The notes beneath the pieces were generated by a model that ran no database searches, had not been told where the DNA came from, and saw only the letters and a list, made by a program, of their open reading frames with translations. 41,891 nucleotides of DNA from Bacteroidales bacterium. Lineage in GTDB: Bacteria > Bacteroidota > Bacteroidia > Bacteroidales > F082. Within the stretch, counting starts at the first letter, position 1. Each line of letters opens with the position of its first letter. Location: positions 1 through 41,891 of the forward strand of contig JAFYIE010000044.1 in the NCBI GenBank assembly GCA_017538795.1, given 5' to 3'. This document shows, piece by piece, positions 22,556 through 30,256 of this stretch. The translations under genes were made by a program, and so were the position numbers.

Positions 22556-24052
22556 ATGATAACACTCTCTTCTGCCGACAAACAGCAACTCGAAGCTTTA
22601 GGAATTTCAGCGCAACAAGTTGAAAATCAGATAGTTCAGTTTAAAAACGGATTTGCTTTCAGCGATTTAATCGCACCTGCCACAATCGGGAAAGGCATCT
22701 TCCGTTTCGATGAAAATGAGATAAAAGACCTTGTCAGGCAGTTCGACGAGGACAAAAAATACTACGACATCATCAAATTTGTGCCTGCTTCGGGCGCGGC
22801 AAGCCAAATGTTTAAGGACCTTTACGCCATGAAGCCCGAGGCGGTCGAGACTTTTATAAAAGGTATTCACAATTTCGCGTTTTTCAATGACTTGAAATGC
22901 CAGCTTCAGGCTAAGGGCAAAGATATCGAAAAGATGTTGGAAAACAAAGAGTATCAAGAGATTGTCGATACTCTTCTCAACGCCGACGGCATGAACTACG
23001 GTAACCTTCCGAAGGCATTGTTGAAGTTCCACAAATACGGCGATTCAGCCCGTCTCGCGATGGAGGAACATCTCGTGGAAGCCGCTGAATACAGCAACAA
23101 CGGCAAGGTGGCGAAGCTGCATTTCACTGTATCGCAGGAGCATCTCGACATCTTCAAGAAGATTGTGAATTACGTGTTGCCGAAATACGAGAAACAGTTC
23201 GGCATCAAATACGAGATCGGATTCTCGGTGCAGAAGCCTTCAACCGACACCATCGCAGTCGATATGAACAACGAGCCGTTCCGCGACAAGGACGGCAAGT
23301 TGGTGTTCCGTCCGGGCGGACACGGTGCTTTGATACAGAATCTCAACGACTTACACAAGGAAATCATCTTCATAAAGAACATCGATAACGTGGTTCCAGA
23401 CCGTATAAAGGACATCACATATAAATATAAAAAGGTGCTTGGCGGCTACCTCTTCCGCCTGCAGCAGCAACAGTTCGAGTATCTCGAGATGCTCGACGAC
23501 GGCAATGTCACCAATGAAGAACTCAACGAAATCACCGCTTTCGCAAAAGACAAGCTGATGATCGACATCCCCGATTTCTTCAGCACCTACAACGAAATCG
23601 AGAAAATCGACTTTCTTTATGGCAAGCTCAACCGCCCGATGCGCGTGTGCGGCATGGTGAAAAACGAGGGCGAGCCTGGCGGAGGTCCATATTTCACTCG
23701 CAACAGCAGCGACGAGATCTCGCTTCAGATAGTCGAGTCGTCGCAAATCGACCACAAAAACGAGAAGCAGGAGGCGATGTTCCGCTCATCGACCCACTTC
23801 AACCCGGTTGATTTGGTCTGCGCCACCCAGGATTTCAAGGGCAACTCGTTCAACCTCCCGGATTACGTCGATCCTGAAACCGGCTTCATCTCGATGAAGT
23901 CGAAAGACGGCAAAGACCTGAAAGCCATGGAGCTCCCCGGCCTCTGGAACGGCGCTATGGCCGACTGGATCACCATCTTCGTCGAAGTCCCGATTCTGAC
24001 GTTCAACCCAGTGAAAACGGTTAATGACTTGCTGAGAGAGACGCATCAGTAA
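22556..24052 (+). CDS. DUF4301 family protein, possible nucleotidyltransferase fold
   Basis: 498 residues, a Bacteroidota-typical conserved protein. The segment KFVPASGAASQMFKDLYAM looks like the N-terminal nucleotide-binding loop of sugar-phosphate nucleotidyltransferases (VPAAGxGxRM), and FRPGGHGALIQNLNDL resembles the UDPGP-family GGHGD stretch. RVCGMVKNEGEPGGGPYF is also conserved-looking. I therefore infer a GT-A-like UTP/sugar-phosphate transferase relative, but no activity is established. Monocistronic, with a TAnnTTTG promoter. A partial GTCATTTCGACCGAGG repeat-like fragment follows the stop (24057-24072). Confidence 0.85.
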   Translation: MITLSSADKQQLEALGISAQQVENQIVQFKNGFAFSDLIAPATIGKGIFRFDENEIKDLVRQFDEDKKYYDIIKFVPASGAASQMFKDLYAMKPEAVETFIKGIHNFAFFNDLKCQLQAKGKDIEKMLENKEYQEIVDTLLNADGMNYGNLPKALLKFHKYGDSARLAMEEHLVEAAEYSNNGKVAKLHFTVSQEHLDIFKKIVNYVLPKYEKQFGIKYEIGFSVQKPSTDTIAVDMNNEPFRDKDGKLVFRPGGHGALIQNLNDLHKEIIFIKNIDNVVPDRIKDITYKYKKVLGGYLFRLQQQQFEYLEMLDDGNVTNEELNEITAFAKDKLMIDIPDFFSTYNEIEKIDFLYGKLNRPMRVCGMVKNEGEPGGGPYFTRNSSDEISLQIVESSQIDHKNEKQEAMFRSSTHFNPVDLVCATQDFKGNSFNLPDYVDPETGFISMKSKDGKDLKAMELPGLWNGAMADWITIFVEVPILTFNPVKTVNDLLRETHQ

Positions 24053-24091
24053 TCTTGTCATTTCGACCGAGGATAGAGTTTTTAGTCATCA

Positions 24092-25498
24092 TTAATTGAC
24101 AAATCTATCAATTAAAGATATTTTATTTGTGAAATGGTATAACGGGCAATTCCCTCCCCGTGCACGATTATCACAAAACTCTATATATTCTAACAATTTA
24201 TTTGAAGGTATTTTATAAGTTTTAAAAGTTAATTGTTTATTTGGATTTTTGACTATTAATCCTTTATCTGTTTTATTCATATCTTGTGCATAAACAACCA
24301 ATAATCTAGCTATTGTAAATACAATATCTTTTGCATCGCCATCTGAATCTGTTTTTATCATAGAAGGTTCAATTAACTTCTCTATCTCATTTACTAAATC
24401 TTGTATTAGTAACGCTTTTTGTGAAATCAAATCAAATAAATTTGAATGACAAATTTTAATAAAAGATAGGAAGAAAAATAAATCTGGGAATAAATAATGA
24501 TTATAGTCAAAAGATTTTAAAGATAACCTAGTTAACGAAAATATTCTATCCAATTGTCGCAACGTAAGATGTTCATGTATAGTAATAAATTCTGCAGCTT
24601 CCAAGAAACTCGTTTCTTCTGCACTATAATAACTCATAGAAGAACGTCTTTGTGGATTTTGGAAAAAAGGTCTAAAGTCATAATAATCATACAAATACTC
24701 ACAAAATTCCTTTACATCAGGTTGCGGCAGATTATATATAATATCAATAAACCTACGTAAATACTCTTCTGTATTAATATCACTACCATAATAGCCTTTA
24801 ATGGAATTTGAAAGTTGTATTTTGTCTATAGAAAGAACAAAGACTATTCCTTCAATTTCAAATAGATGTTTTATGCGTTCCAATACTCTTACAGCATAAG
24901 TAGGGCAACATCTGTCAAGTTCATCAACAAAATATATCAAAGGTTTATCATCACAGATTTTACTTACATAATCACGCAATTCTCTTTTAAAATCATCCAT
25001 GCTCTTTGTCTGAGACGAGAAACTTTCTATTTGCTTCTTAAAAATATCATTAGTCTCGTTAGCAAGAGCATCTATACCAGATTTCAGTATGTCTGAGCCC
25101 AAAGAACCTATCAAGCCTTTACCCAAACCAATTGCTGTCGCTACTGCTAATCTTGATCCAACTTTTACAATTTTCTCAAATTGTTTTGTACTATTTTCAT
25201 CTATTCTTTCATGAGTTTTAAGATTTGCAATTAACGGAACCATTGGGTCATCTATATAATCAGATTCCCATGCATTAAAATATATTGTTGTAAATTTCTG
25301 GTTTTCAAGCAATTGTTGCCACTTTCTTATAAAAGTCGTTTTACCACTACCCCATTCTCCGTTTATTGCAATAACTGCGCCGTCGTTATACAAACGTAAA
25401 ACATTTGTTAAAATATTTGCATATTGTGCTCTATGAAGAAGATCCTCTTCAAAAGGGCTCTGTGGATTAATATCAATATTTAATAATCTTGATTTCAT
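24092..25498 (-). CDS. KAP family P-loop NTPase
   Basis: 468 residues. Walker A GEWGSGKTT (47-55) and Walker B LIYFVDELDRC (DELDR 192-196) are the KAP signature. Between them a Gly/Ala-rich hydrophobic segment (about 116-140) could be the membrane insertion found in the family. The rest (YLRRFIDIIYNLPQPDVKEF, HLTLRQLDRIF) fits the KAP C-terminal half. KAP NTPases are often found in mobile or defence loci, and some take part in phage defence. This gene is AT-rich and sits downstream of, and on the same strand as, the BglI-like restriction-modification pair, separated from it by 252 nt. The strand order allows co-transcription, but the gap makes this uncertain. Confidence 0.88.
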   Translation of the reverse strand: MKSRLLNIDINPQSPFEEDLLHRAQYANILTNVLRLYNDGAVIAINGEWGSGKTTFIRKWQQLLENQKFTTIYFNAWESDYIDDPMVPLIANLKTHERIDENSTKQFEKIVKVGSRLAVATAIGLGKGLIGSLGSDILKSGIDALANETNDIFKKQIESFSSQTKSMDDFKRELRDYVSKICDDKPLIYFVDELDRCCPTYAVRVLERIKHLFEIEGIVFVLSIDKIQLSNSIKGYYGSDINTEEYLRRFIDIIYNLPQPDVKEFCEYLYDYYDFRPFFQNPQRRSSMSYYSAEETSFLEAAEFITIHEHLTLRQLDRIFSLTRLSLKSFDYNHYLFPDLFFFLSFIKICHSNLFDLISQKALLIQDLVNEIEKLIEPSMIKTDSDGDAKDIVFTIARLLVVYAQDMNKTDKGLIVKNPNKQLTFKTYKIPSNKLLEYIEFCDNRARGGNCPLYHFTNKISLIDRFVN

Positions 25499-25750
25499 GA
25501 CAAAGCATTAATTATCTTTATTAGTCAAACTATTCTTATTACTTTTTACCCTAAATCTATATTAATGAATTTATCATATGTTAGATATTAAGATTAAACT
25601 AGGAAGTCAATAATCTTGTCGAAAACAAATTGTGGAAAACATTATTATGAATCAACAATCTCTTTACCTGATTATTACGACATAAACTATACACCAACAT
25701 ATATAATGCTAAAGCAACAATTCTATGCATTCCACAAAGCTCTTATCAGT

Positions 25751-26692
25751 TTACACAAAAATAAACTTTGGCGCTTTTAAAACATTTTCCACTCTTTTAC
25801 GTGCTAAATTTGCATATTTTTCCAACAATTCTATTCCTATATAACATCTATTTGCCTCTATAGCAGCCAATGCAGTTGTTCCACTACCAAGAAATGGGTC
25901 AAGGACAATGTCGCCTTCGTCTGTATAAAGCTTGATAACACGATAAGCTAATTCCATAGGAAACATTGCTTGATGTATATCATTAGCACGAACGCTCGGA
26001 ATATTCCAAACTTGACGCAATCCCCATTCTTTCCATTCGGAGGGTGTTAGGCGATCTCTATTCACCACGTATGCACCAGGTTTCCAAAAAATATAAAGGT
26101 CTTCTGTCTCACTTACAGCCTTTAATGTACTTGTCGTCCATTTACTGTTGGCCCATGCAGGGTCTTTTATCCATATTCTTTTGTCGTAAAGAAATAGACC
26201 TGATTGATATGCATATTCTTCAAGTTTCCCTCCCACAAGTTTTACATGTGTTCCAACAGCATGGCGACCGCCGCGTATATTATTCCCATTTAGTCTTCTG
26301 TCTATGGTTTGTTCACTACAATGAAGATATGCAGCCAATTCATTCCTATTATAATCAGGATATAGTCTTTTGGCTTCCTCAATCATTTCACGGGTCACTG
26401 AACATTTCTTGTTTGATGGATTATCAGCTTGTATACGAGGCATCATTTTATCTTGAAAAGCAAGTATGTCAGCTATATTAATCACCATAAAACCGCCAGG
26501 TTTGAGTATTTCATAATGCAACATTATGACTTCTTTGAGCATATCTTGCCATTGTTCATACGACACACCTTGTTCATAATCCTTACCCAGAAAATATGGT
26601 GGAGACCAAAAGGAAAGGGCTAGCGAATTATGATTTATTTGTCTCAGCAATTCGCGTGAATCTCCACAATATATGTTGTTAGGTTCTAACAT
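25751..26692 (-). CDS. Beta-class DNA methyltransferase of the BglI-like system (probably N4-cytosine)
   Basis: 313 residues. Motif IV SPPY (30-33) precedes motif I-like DPFLGSGTTALAA (265-277), so this is a beta-class enzyme; SPPY is usual for N4-cytosine methylases, though some N6-adenine enzymes have it. Between them about 50 residues (NPSNKKCSVTREMIEEAKRL to NGNNIRGGRHAVG) contain a helix-turn-helix-like stretch (RNELAAYLHCSEQTIDRRL), probably part of target recognition. The start lies 4 nt after the endonuclease stop, so the two are co-expressed. If it protects against the partner, its target should be GCCNNNNNGGC. Confidence 0.92.
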   Translation of the reverse strand: MLEPNNIYCGDSRELLRQINHNSLALSFWSPPYFLGKDYEQGVSYEQWQDMLKEVIMLHYEILKPGGFMVINIADILAFQDKMMPRIQADNPSNKKCSVTREMIEEAKRLYPDYNRNELAAYLHCSEQTIDRRLNGNNIRGGRHAVGTHVKLVGGKLEEYAYQSGLFLYDKRIWIKDPAWANSKWTTSTLKAVSETEDLYIFWKPGAYVVNRDRLTPSEWKEWGLRQVWNIPSVRANDIHQAMFPMELAYRVIKLYTDEGDIVLDPFLGSGTTALAAIEANRCYIGIELLEKYANLARKRVENVLKAPKFIFV

Positions 26693-26696
26693 ATGA

Positions 26697-27587
26697 TTAT
26701 TTTACTGAAATTTCCTTGATTCTCCAGTCTGCTATTTCTTTTAATAAGGTAAATGAAATACGAGCACGCATCTTGCGCTCATCTTTCGTCTGGTCATCTT
26801 TGCCAGGAAAGAAAAGACCAGGATGCTTCTTGTTATAGTTCGGATTTTTTGTTAACAATATCCCGTTAGGAATGCTTGCCAATTTTATTTTTGCAAGAGG
26901 CTGGCCTATGGTATTATCAGAACTCGTCTCTTTCACCATATCATAAACAGGCTTTATAACAAACGTCAGAAGTGGTGCAATCGTTCCGTCGCTCAAGACA
27001 TAAATTGGCGAAAGCGAGCAGAAAAAATTGTGAGTAACAATTTTTCCTTCCGCTTTGATAGGACTATTAGTTATGCCATCACCAACTTTGGCCCAATTTC
27101 CAGAACCAGAAATCTGATATGGTGACATAACAGCATGATCAAAATCGTCACGTGGGCCAGCAGATTTTATGTCAATAAACACCCAAACAGAATCAGTTAT
27201 ATCTAGTATCTGACGGATGCGTTCACTTGATATAATGCATCGGTCATCAGCCCCTGATGGCAAACCAGAATCCTTTACGGCGAAATTTGCATTGAAATGG
27301 CGTTGAAGTTTATTTCCAAAAACTTGTTCACCAACTTCAATCCAAGGATATTGGTCACCAACAGGTGCCCTACCACGGTCCAATGGAGGGTAATTTTTCC
27401 AGAAAGAATACAGATATGATGCTTCGTCATAATCACGTTTAATCTCTGGCTGGTGAATATCAATAAAATGGATTATTTCATTCATAACAAACTTCTCGGC
27501 CTCTATCAAACGTTGAGGATTCTGTTTGAAGAATTCATATGCTTTTTTATAAACCGAATACTGTGTATGTGCGTATTGTGTAAACAT
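26697..27587 (-). CDS. BglI-like type II restriction endonuclease
   Basis: 296 residues from ATG 27587; BglI itself is 299. The segments FWKNYPPLDRGRAPVGDQYP, WIEVGEQVFGNKL, the DIKSAGPRD block, LYILSDGTIAP-like YVLSDGTIAPLLTFVIKPVY and LAKIKLASIPNGILL correspond one-for-one to what I recall of BglI. Catalytic residues fit: D114 in GADDR, D139 and K141 in FIDIKS. BglI cuts GCCNNNNNGGC, so that specificity is inferred. The frame is open to 27710, but the promoter -7 box (27622-27629) lies inside the extension and BglI homology starts after it. Confidence 0.93.
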   Translation of the reverse strand: MFTQYAHTQYSVYKKAYEFFKQNPQRLIEAEKFVMNEIIHFIDIHQPEIKRDYDEASYLYSFWKNYPPLDRGRAPVGDQYPWIEVGEQVFGNKLQRHFNANFAVKDSGLPSGADDRCIISSERIRQILDITDSVWVFIDIKSAGPRDDFDHAVMSPYQISGSGNWAKVGDGITNSPIKAEGKIVTHNFFCSLSPIYVLSDGTIAPLLTFVIKPVYDMVKETSSDNTIGQPLAKIKLASIPNGILLTKNPNYNKKHPGLFFPGKDDQTKDERKMRARISFTLLKEIADWRIKEISVK

Positions 27588-27621
27588 ATTAAAACATTTA
27601 TCTACAATTCCTTTACTTCTG

Positions 27622-27629
27622 CAAAAATA
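27622..27629 (-). promoter_or_regulatory. Promoter -7 box of the restriction-modification operon
   Basis: The minus strand reads TATTTTTGCA, matching TAnnTTTG, about 35 nt before ATG 27587. It decides the start codon of the endonuclease. Confidence 0.65.
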
Positions 27630-27789
27630 ATAAAAAAATGGAAAAGATATATCTATTGACACAAAATAATTTACATAGCTCGGGAGCTCATTGTTAATTA
27701 TATAAACCAATTTAATAATTTGTATATTTTAGAATAAAGTACATAATAAAAATACGTCATAACATCTTGCCAAAACCAAAAATCTTTCG

Positions 27790-27924
27790 TATCTTTGCAC
27801 TCGTTATTGAACCATAACTAAAATAGCATCGTAAAACAAAATGACAAATGGGATGGGGAGTTCGCAGGATGGCGAAAGGAATTTTTATTGTGTAAAAAAA
27901 ATTAAAAGAAATGATGCTACTATT
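27790..27924 (+). promoter_or_regulatory. Recurrent leader, copy C
   Basis: Order: -7 box TATCTTTG (27790-27797), GAACCATAAC, AGCATCGTAAAACA, AATGGGATGGGG, hairpin TTCGC/GCGAA (27861-27876). The upstream ORF MGWGVRRMAKGIFIV occupies 27848-27895. Copies A and C also share TCTTGCCAAAACCAAAAAT upstream of the -7 box, so their promoters are related too. Confidence 0.8.
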
Positions 27925-28365
27925 ATGAAAAGTGTAATTAAGACTATTGAAATCGGAAAATTTGGACCTATTTATAGACAATTTGTAAGAAAACCAAAAG
28001 AAGCAATAAAACATCTCCGCAAAATGCAAAACGGAGAATGCACTAAAGCGCTTTATCGCGATGATATCGGATTCATTGATATCGTTTGGGGAGAAGTCAC
28101 CGATCCGATAAAACATAAGGGATATGGATTGGCTCATATAATTGATAAACATGAACCAGAAATAAATAGACTTGGGTTCAAAATAGAGGATTTTATCCCC
28201 ATCGTGGTTCAGTTCGGAGATTTCAACCTAAAAAAGTCTGACAATCAGAAAAAAGTATTTGAAAGCAAGGGATTCCGCTTTGTCATAGCATTACAAAAAG
28301 AGGCGCAAGGTCGCACAAAAAAGTGGCTACTTACAGCATTTGATATAATAAAAAGACCGAAGTAA
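27925..28365 (+). CDS. BECR-fold (phage Barnase/EndoU/ColicinE5/RelE-like) nuclease domain protein
   Basis: 146 residues from ATG 27925 (MKSVIKTIEIGKFGPIYRQF). The pattern GFIDIVWGEVTDP, GYGLAHIIDKHEPE, then RFVIALQKEAQGRTKKWLLT followed by AFDI matches the phage-associated BECR nuclease domains that I recall from MuF and polymorphic toxins. His and Lys in the HIIDKH block are likely active-site residues. No immunity or antitoxin gene is adjacent. The upstream frame from 27841 is only the leader. The last codons (K-R-P-K-stop) are part of the terminator hairpin of the convergent small RNA S2. Confidence 0.7.
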   Translation: MKSVIKTIEIGKFGPIYRQFVRKPKEAIKHLRKMQNGECTKALYRDDIGFIDIVWGEVTDPIKHKGYGLAHIIDKHEPEINRLGFKIEDFIPIVVQFGDFNLKKSDNQKKVFESKGFRFVIALQKEAQGRTKKWLLTAFDIIKRPK

Positions 28366-28445
28366 AACCTCGGTCTTATACTTTCGTCACTGTCAAAAAC
28401 ATCGACGCTGACAGTCTTCGTTACCTGCGCTGTATGGTAAAACGA
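28349..28445 (-). ncRNA. Candidate small RNA S2, convergent to the BECR gene
   Basis: About 97 nt on the minus strand. Hairpins: TTACC/GGTAA, ACTGTCA/TGACAGT, then the terminator AAGACCGA/TCGGTCTT (28353-28360 and 28370-28377) followed by a T-tract. No credible reading frame. The 3' end overlaps the last five codons of the BECR-like gene in antisense. Being bounded by a promoter and a terminator with no ORF, it has the same general format as the published Bacteroidales-1 RNA motif; I cannot confirm a match. Confidence 0.6.
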
Positions 28446-28450
28446 CACTG

Positions 28451-28481
28451 CAAAGATACAACAAATTTCAAATTTTGTCAA
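28451..28481 (-). promoter_or_regulatory. Strong promoter for small RNA S2
   Basis: Minus strand: TTGACA (28476-28481) and TATCTTTG (28451-28458), with TTGT before the -7 box, the same form as at S1 and S3. Confidence 0.75.
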
Positions 28482-28506
28482 GTGTTTTTTAATAAATTTT
28501 TAAAAT

Positions 28507-29202
28507 ATGAATAACAATAACGTGCCGAAAGGCTATTTCACAGAAAAAACGATGCTTCGATTGATACTTAACAATGCAATCGGATCAAACAGATTGATAT
28601 TGCGGTCGGTTGAGGCGATGCTGGCTTGCAAACTAACGCTCACCTATGGGGTGTATCATCAAATGATGGACTGGCGAACTTTGGCAATGAGTGAAGAGAC
28701 AATGTCATATAAACAAGCCGAGAATATGGCTGGTTTTCTTAACCAACTAGTACCTAAGCATTACACCGCTCCCACGGAATTGATGCATACTCAAGAAGAG
28801 AGCGAAAACGAAACCATTAAAAAGTACGAAGAATACAAAAGCTATTTGGATTTGTTTGAAGGAATGGCATTCGTTCCCAGAGTGGTTGACAAATTCTGCG
28901 AAACGGTTTATAACGCCGACGATTATTATACATTTAAGGCATTCTGCAATTTCAATTATTCCATATATGCCGAAATCCTGCTATTATATCAGATGCGCAG
29001 TATTGATTATCAAACATTTACAGAACAATTCCAAGAATTAAAATTATTTAGTGGCAAACGCGAGCCTGTCAATAGTTTTGAGCTCAAGCTATTTATCAAA
29101 ACAATGCGTAAAATGGTCGATTTATATAAAAAGATTATGGGAGAAATAGGAGCCTTAAGTGATTTTCCATTAAATTCAAAAAAAACTTACTTTATAAAGT
29201 AA
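28507..29202 (+). CDS. Unknown helical protein
   Basis: 231 residues, no recognised domain, predicted almost entirely helical, with no signal peptide or membrane segment. N-terminus MNNNNVPKGYFTEKTMLRLI. No TAnnTTTG box faces it; the only promoter upstream is that of S2, pointing away. The ATG follows an A/T-rich 25-nt stretch. AT-rich like the rest of the 24-30 kb region, so probably accessory. It is followed by a promoter of its own for the toxin-antitoxin pair. Confidence 0.6.
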   Translation: MNNNNVPKGYFTEKTMLRLILNNAIGSNRLILRSVEAMLACKLTLTYGVYHQMMDWRTLAMSEETMSYKQAENMAGFLNQLVPKHYTAPTELMHTQEESENETIKKYEEYKSYLDLFEGMAFVPRVVDKFCETVYNADDYYTFKAFCNFNYSIYAEILLLYQMRSIDYQTFTEQFQELKLFSGKREPVNSFELKLFIKTMRKMVDLYKKIMGEIGALSDFPLNSKKTYFIK

Positions 29203-29220
29203 ACTTTTGAAAAATTTTAT

Positions 29221-29228
29221 TATTTTTG
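29221..29228 (+). promoter_or_regulatory. Promoter -7 box of the toxin/XRE-antitoxin pair
   Basis: TATTTTTGCA matches TAnnTTTG; a TTG at 29207-29209 is close but probably too near for -33. The ATG at 29249 is 20 nt downstream. Confidence 0.65.
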
Positions 29229-29248
29229 CAACATAAAAAGTTAGAGAT

Positions 29249-29725
29249 ATGACAAAGGCTAGGATTTTATCGGTGGAACAGACGGAAAAAGCTGGGTTGT
29301 TTACAATTATTTTCGAGGGCGAGAATCAGTCGGAATTCGTAAGGTTTATTAACAAATTCAAAGATGACGCAGTGAGGCAGAATGACCTCAGAATCATACT
29401 TAATCAAATTGATACAATGCTTTCAAACGGTATCGCGGAAAGACGTTTTCGTCCGGAAGGAAAAATGAATGATGGCGTCTGTGCTTTGCCAGTTTACAAA
29501 AGCGGTTTAAGGCTTTATTGTCTAAGACTTTCAGACAGTGTACTGATTGTTGGCAATGGCGGAGCGAAAGACACAAAAACTTATCAGGAAAGCGATGATT
29601 TGAACGGCTATGTGATTAGTCTTCAAAAACTTGACGCATTATTGAAAGCCGATATCAAAAAAGGTATCGTTACAATAGAAAAAACAAAAATCATCGGTAT
29701 CGATGATAAAGAATACGACCTATGA
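29249..29725 (+). CDS. Putative RelE/HigB-like toxin, first gene of a TA pair
   Basis: 158 residues. The middle part (MNDGVCALPVYKSGLRLYCL, RLSDSVLIVGNGGAKDTKTY) has the strand pattern of RelE-fold toxins with a conserved Arg-Leu-Tyr strand and a GNGGAKDTK-like segment. Longer than classical HigB (about 90-100), with an N-terminal extension of about 60 residues. Next to it is an XRE antitoxin overlapping by 4 nt (ATGA), giving the toxin-first order of HigBA-type systems. Likely target is ribosome-associated mRNA, by family. Confidence 0.7.
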   Translation: MTKARILSVEQTEKAGLFTIIFEGENQSEFVRFINKFKDDAVRQNDLRIILNQIDTMLSNGIAERRFRPEGKMNDGVCALPVYKSGLRLYCLRLSDSVLIVGNGGAKDTKTYQESDDLNGYVISLQKLDALLKADIKKGIVTIEKTKIIGIDDKEYDL

Positions 29726-30063
29726 AACAAGACTTGGAAGGACAAAAACTGTTTCATCAGATAGTTGATGAAACTCCACTTGAACTGAAAACACAGCTCC
29801 GTTTTTCAGATGCCATTGCTGAAAAACTCGACAGGATGCTTCAAAAGAGAGGCATGACACAACGTGATTTGGCACGAAAAACAGGCAAAACTGAAGCCGA
29901 AGTTTCGCGCTGGCTTGGTGGCACTCACAATTTCACATTAAAGACCTTGGCTCTTATTTCAGTTGCTCTTGATGAAGATGTGATAACAATCTTAAATCAA
30001 TATAAATCAGCACCTGAAAGCTGTCCTATGGCTGCGGAAACTCAAGAATTATATGGGAAATAA
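29722..30063 (+). CDS. XRE-family helix-turn-helix antitoxin
   Basis: 113 residues. The helix-turn-helix spans about residues 35-90: LDRMLQKRGMTQRDLARKTG, KTEAEVSRWLGGTHNFTLKT, LALISVALDEDVITI. It overlaps the upstream toxin gene by 4 nt and so is translationally coupled. It should neutralise the toxin and repress the shared promoter at 29221. The stop is immediately followed by the dispersed repeat copy 2. Confidence 0.85.
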   Translation: MKQDLEGQKLFHQIVDETPLELKTQLRFSDAIAEKLDRMLQKRGMTQRDLARKTGKTEAEVSRWLGGTHNFTLKTLALISVALDEDVITILNQYKSAPESCPMAAETQELYGK

Positions 30064-30198
30064 TGCCGTAGGCATCTCCCCCACGTCGCTTCGCGGTGCG
30101 GTGGCCCGCGCAAAAAGTGCGGTTCGAGCTTATTTTTGCGCTTGATCTTTGGTTCTTTCCATCAAGGGAAAGAACAAGAAAAAACCGCCCGTCAGGGC
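30062..30198 (+). repeat. Dispersed intergenic repeat, copy 2
   Basis: About 137 bp homologous to the reverse complement of 9891-10019. Shared blocks: CCCCCACGT, GCCCGCGC, GCGCTTGATCTTT, CCATCAAGGGAAA, CCGCCCGT-AGGGC. It starts at the stop codon of the antitoxin gene. Confidence 0.75.
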
Positions 30199-30204
30199 AA
30201 CAAT

Positions 30205-30235
30205 AAAAAAGCCCGCCTCACGGCGGGCTTTTTTT
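30205..30235. terminator. Strong bidirectional terminator
   Basis: GCCCGCC (30211-30217), loop TCAC, GGCGGGC (30222-30228), with T7 on the plus side and A6 on the left, so both strands end in a U-tract. It separates the toxin-antitoxin region from the convergent rplT operon. Confidence 0.92.
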
Positions 30236-30256
30236 ACCACTCATTCTTTGAAAACA

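Noticed and set aside
24053-24091. GTCATTTCGACCGAGG fragment after the DUF4301 gene as a repeat
   Set aside because: It resembles a common Bacteroidota palindromic repeat from memory, but only one arm is present and there is no second copy in the window.
25616-25780. Plus-strand frame of about 54 codons in the gap between the KAP and methylase genes (possible TTG start)
   Set aside because: It has no ATG, no promoter box and overlaps the methylase 3' end in antisense. In AT-rich sequence a frame this long can arise by chance. It might be a gene fragment, but I cannot support it.
27588-27710. 41-residue N-terminal extension of the BglI-like endonuclease
   Set aside because: A TAnnTTTG promoter lies inside it and the length from 27587 (296) matches BglI (299).
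27841-27924. Upstream in-frame start of the BECR gene at 27841
   Set aside because: These codons are the conserved leader (shared with A and B, where the downstream genes differ), so they are not protein-coding for this gene.
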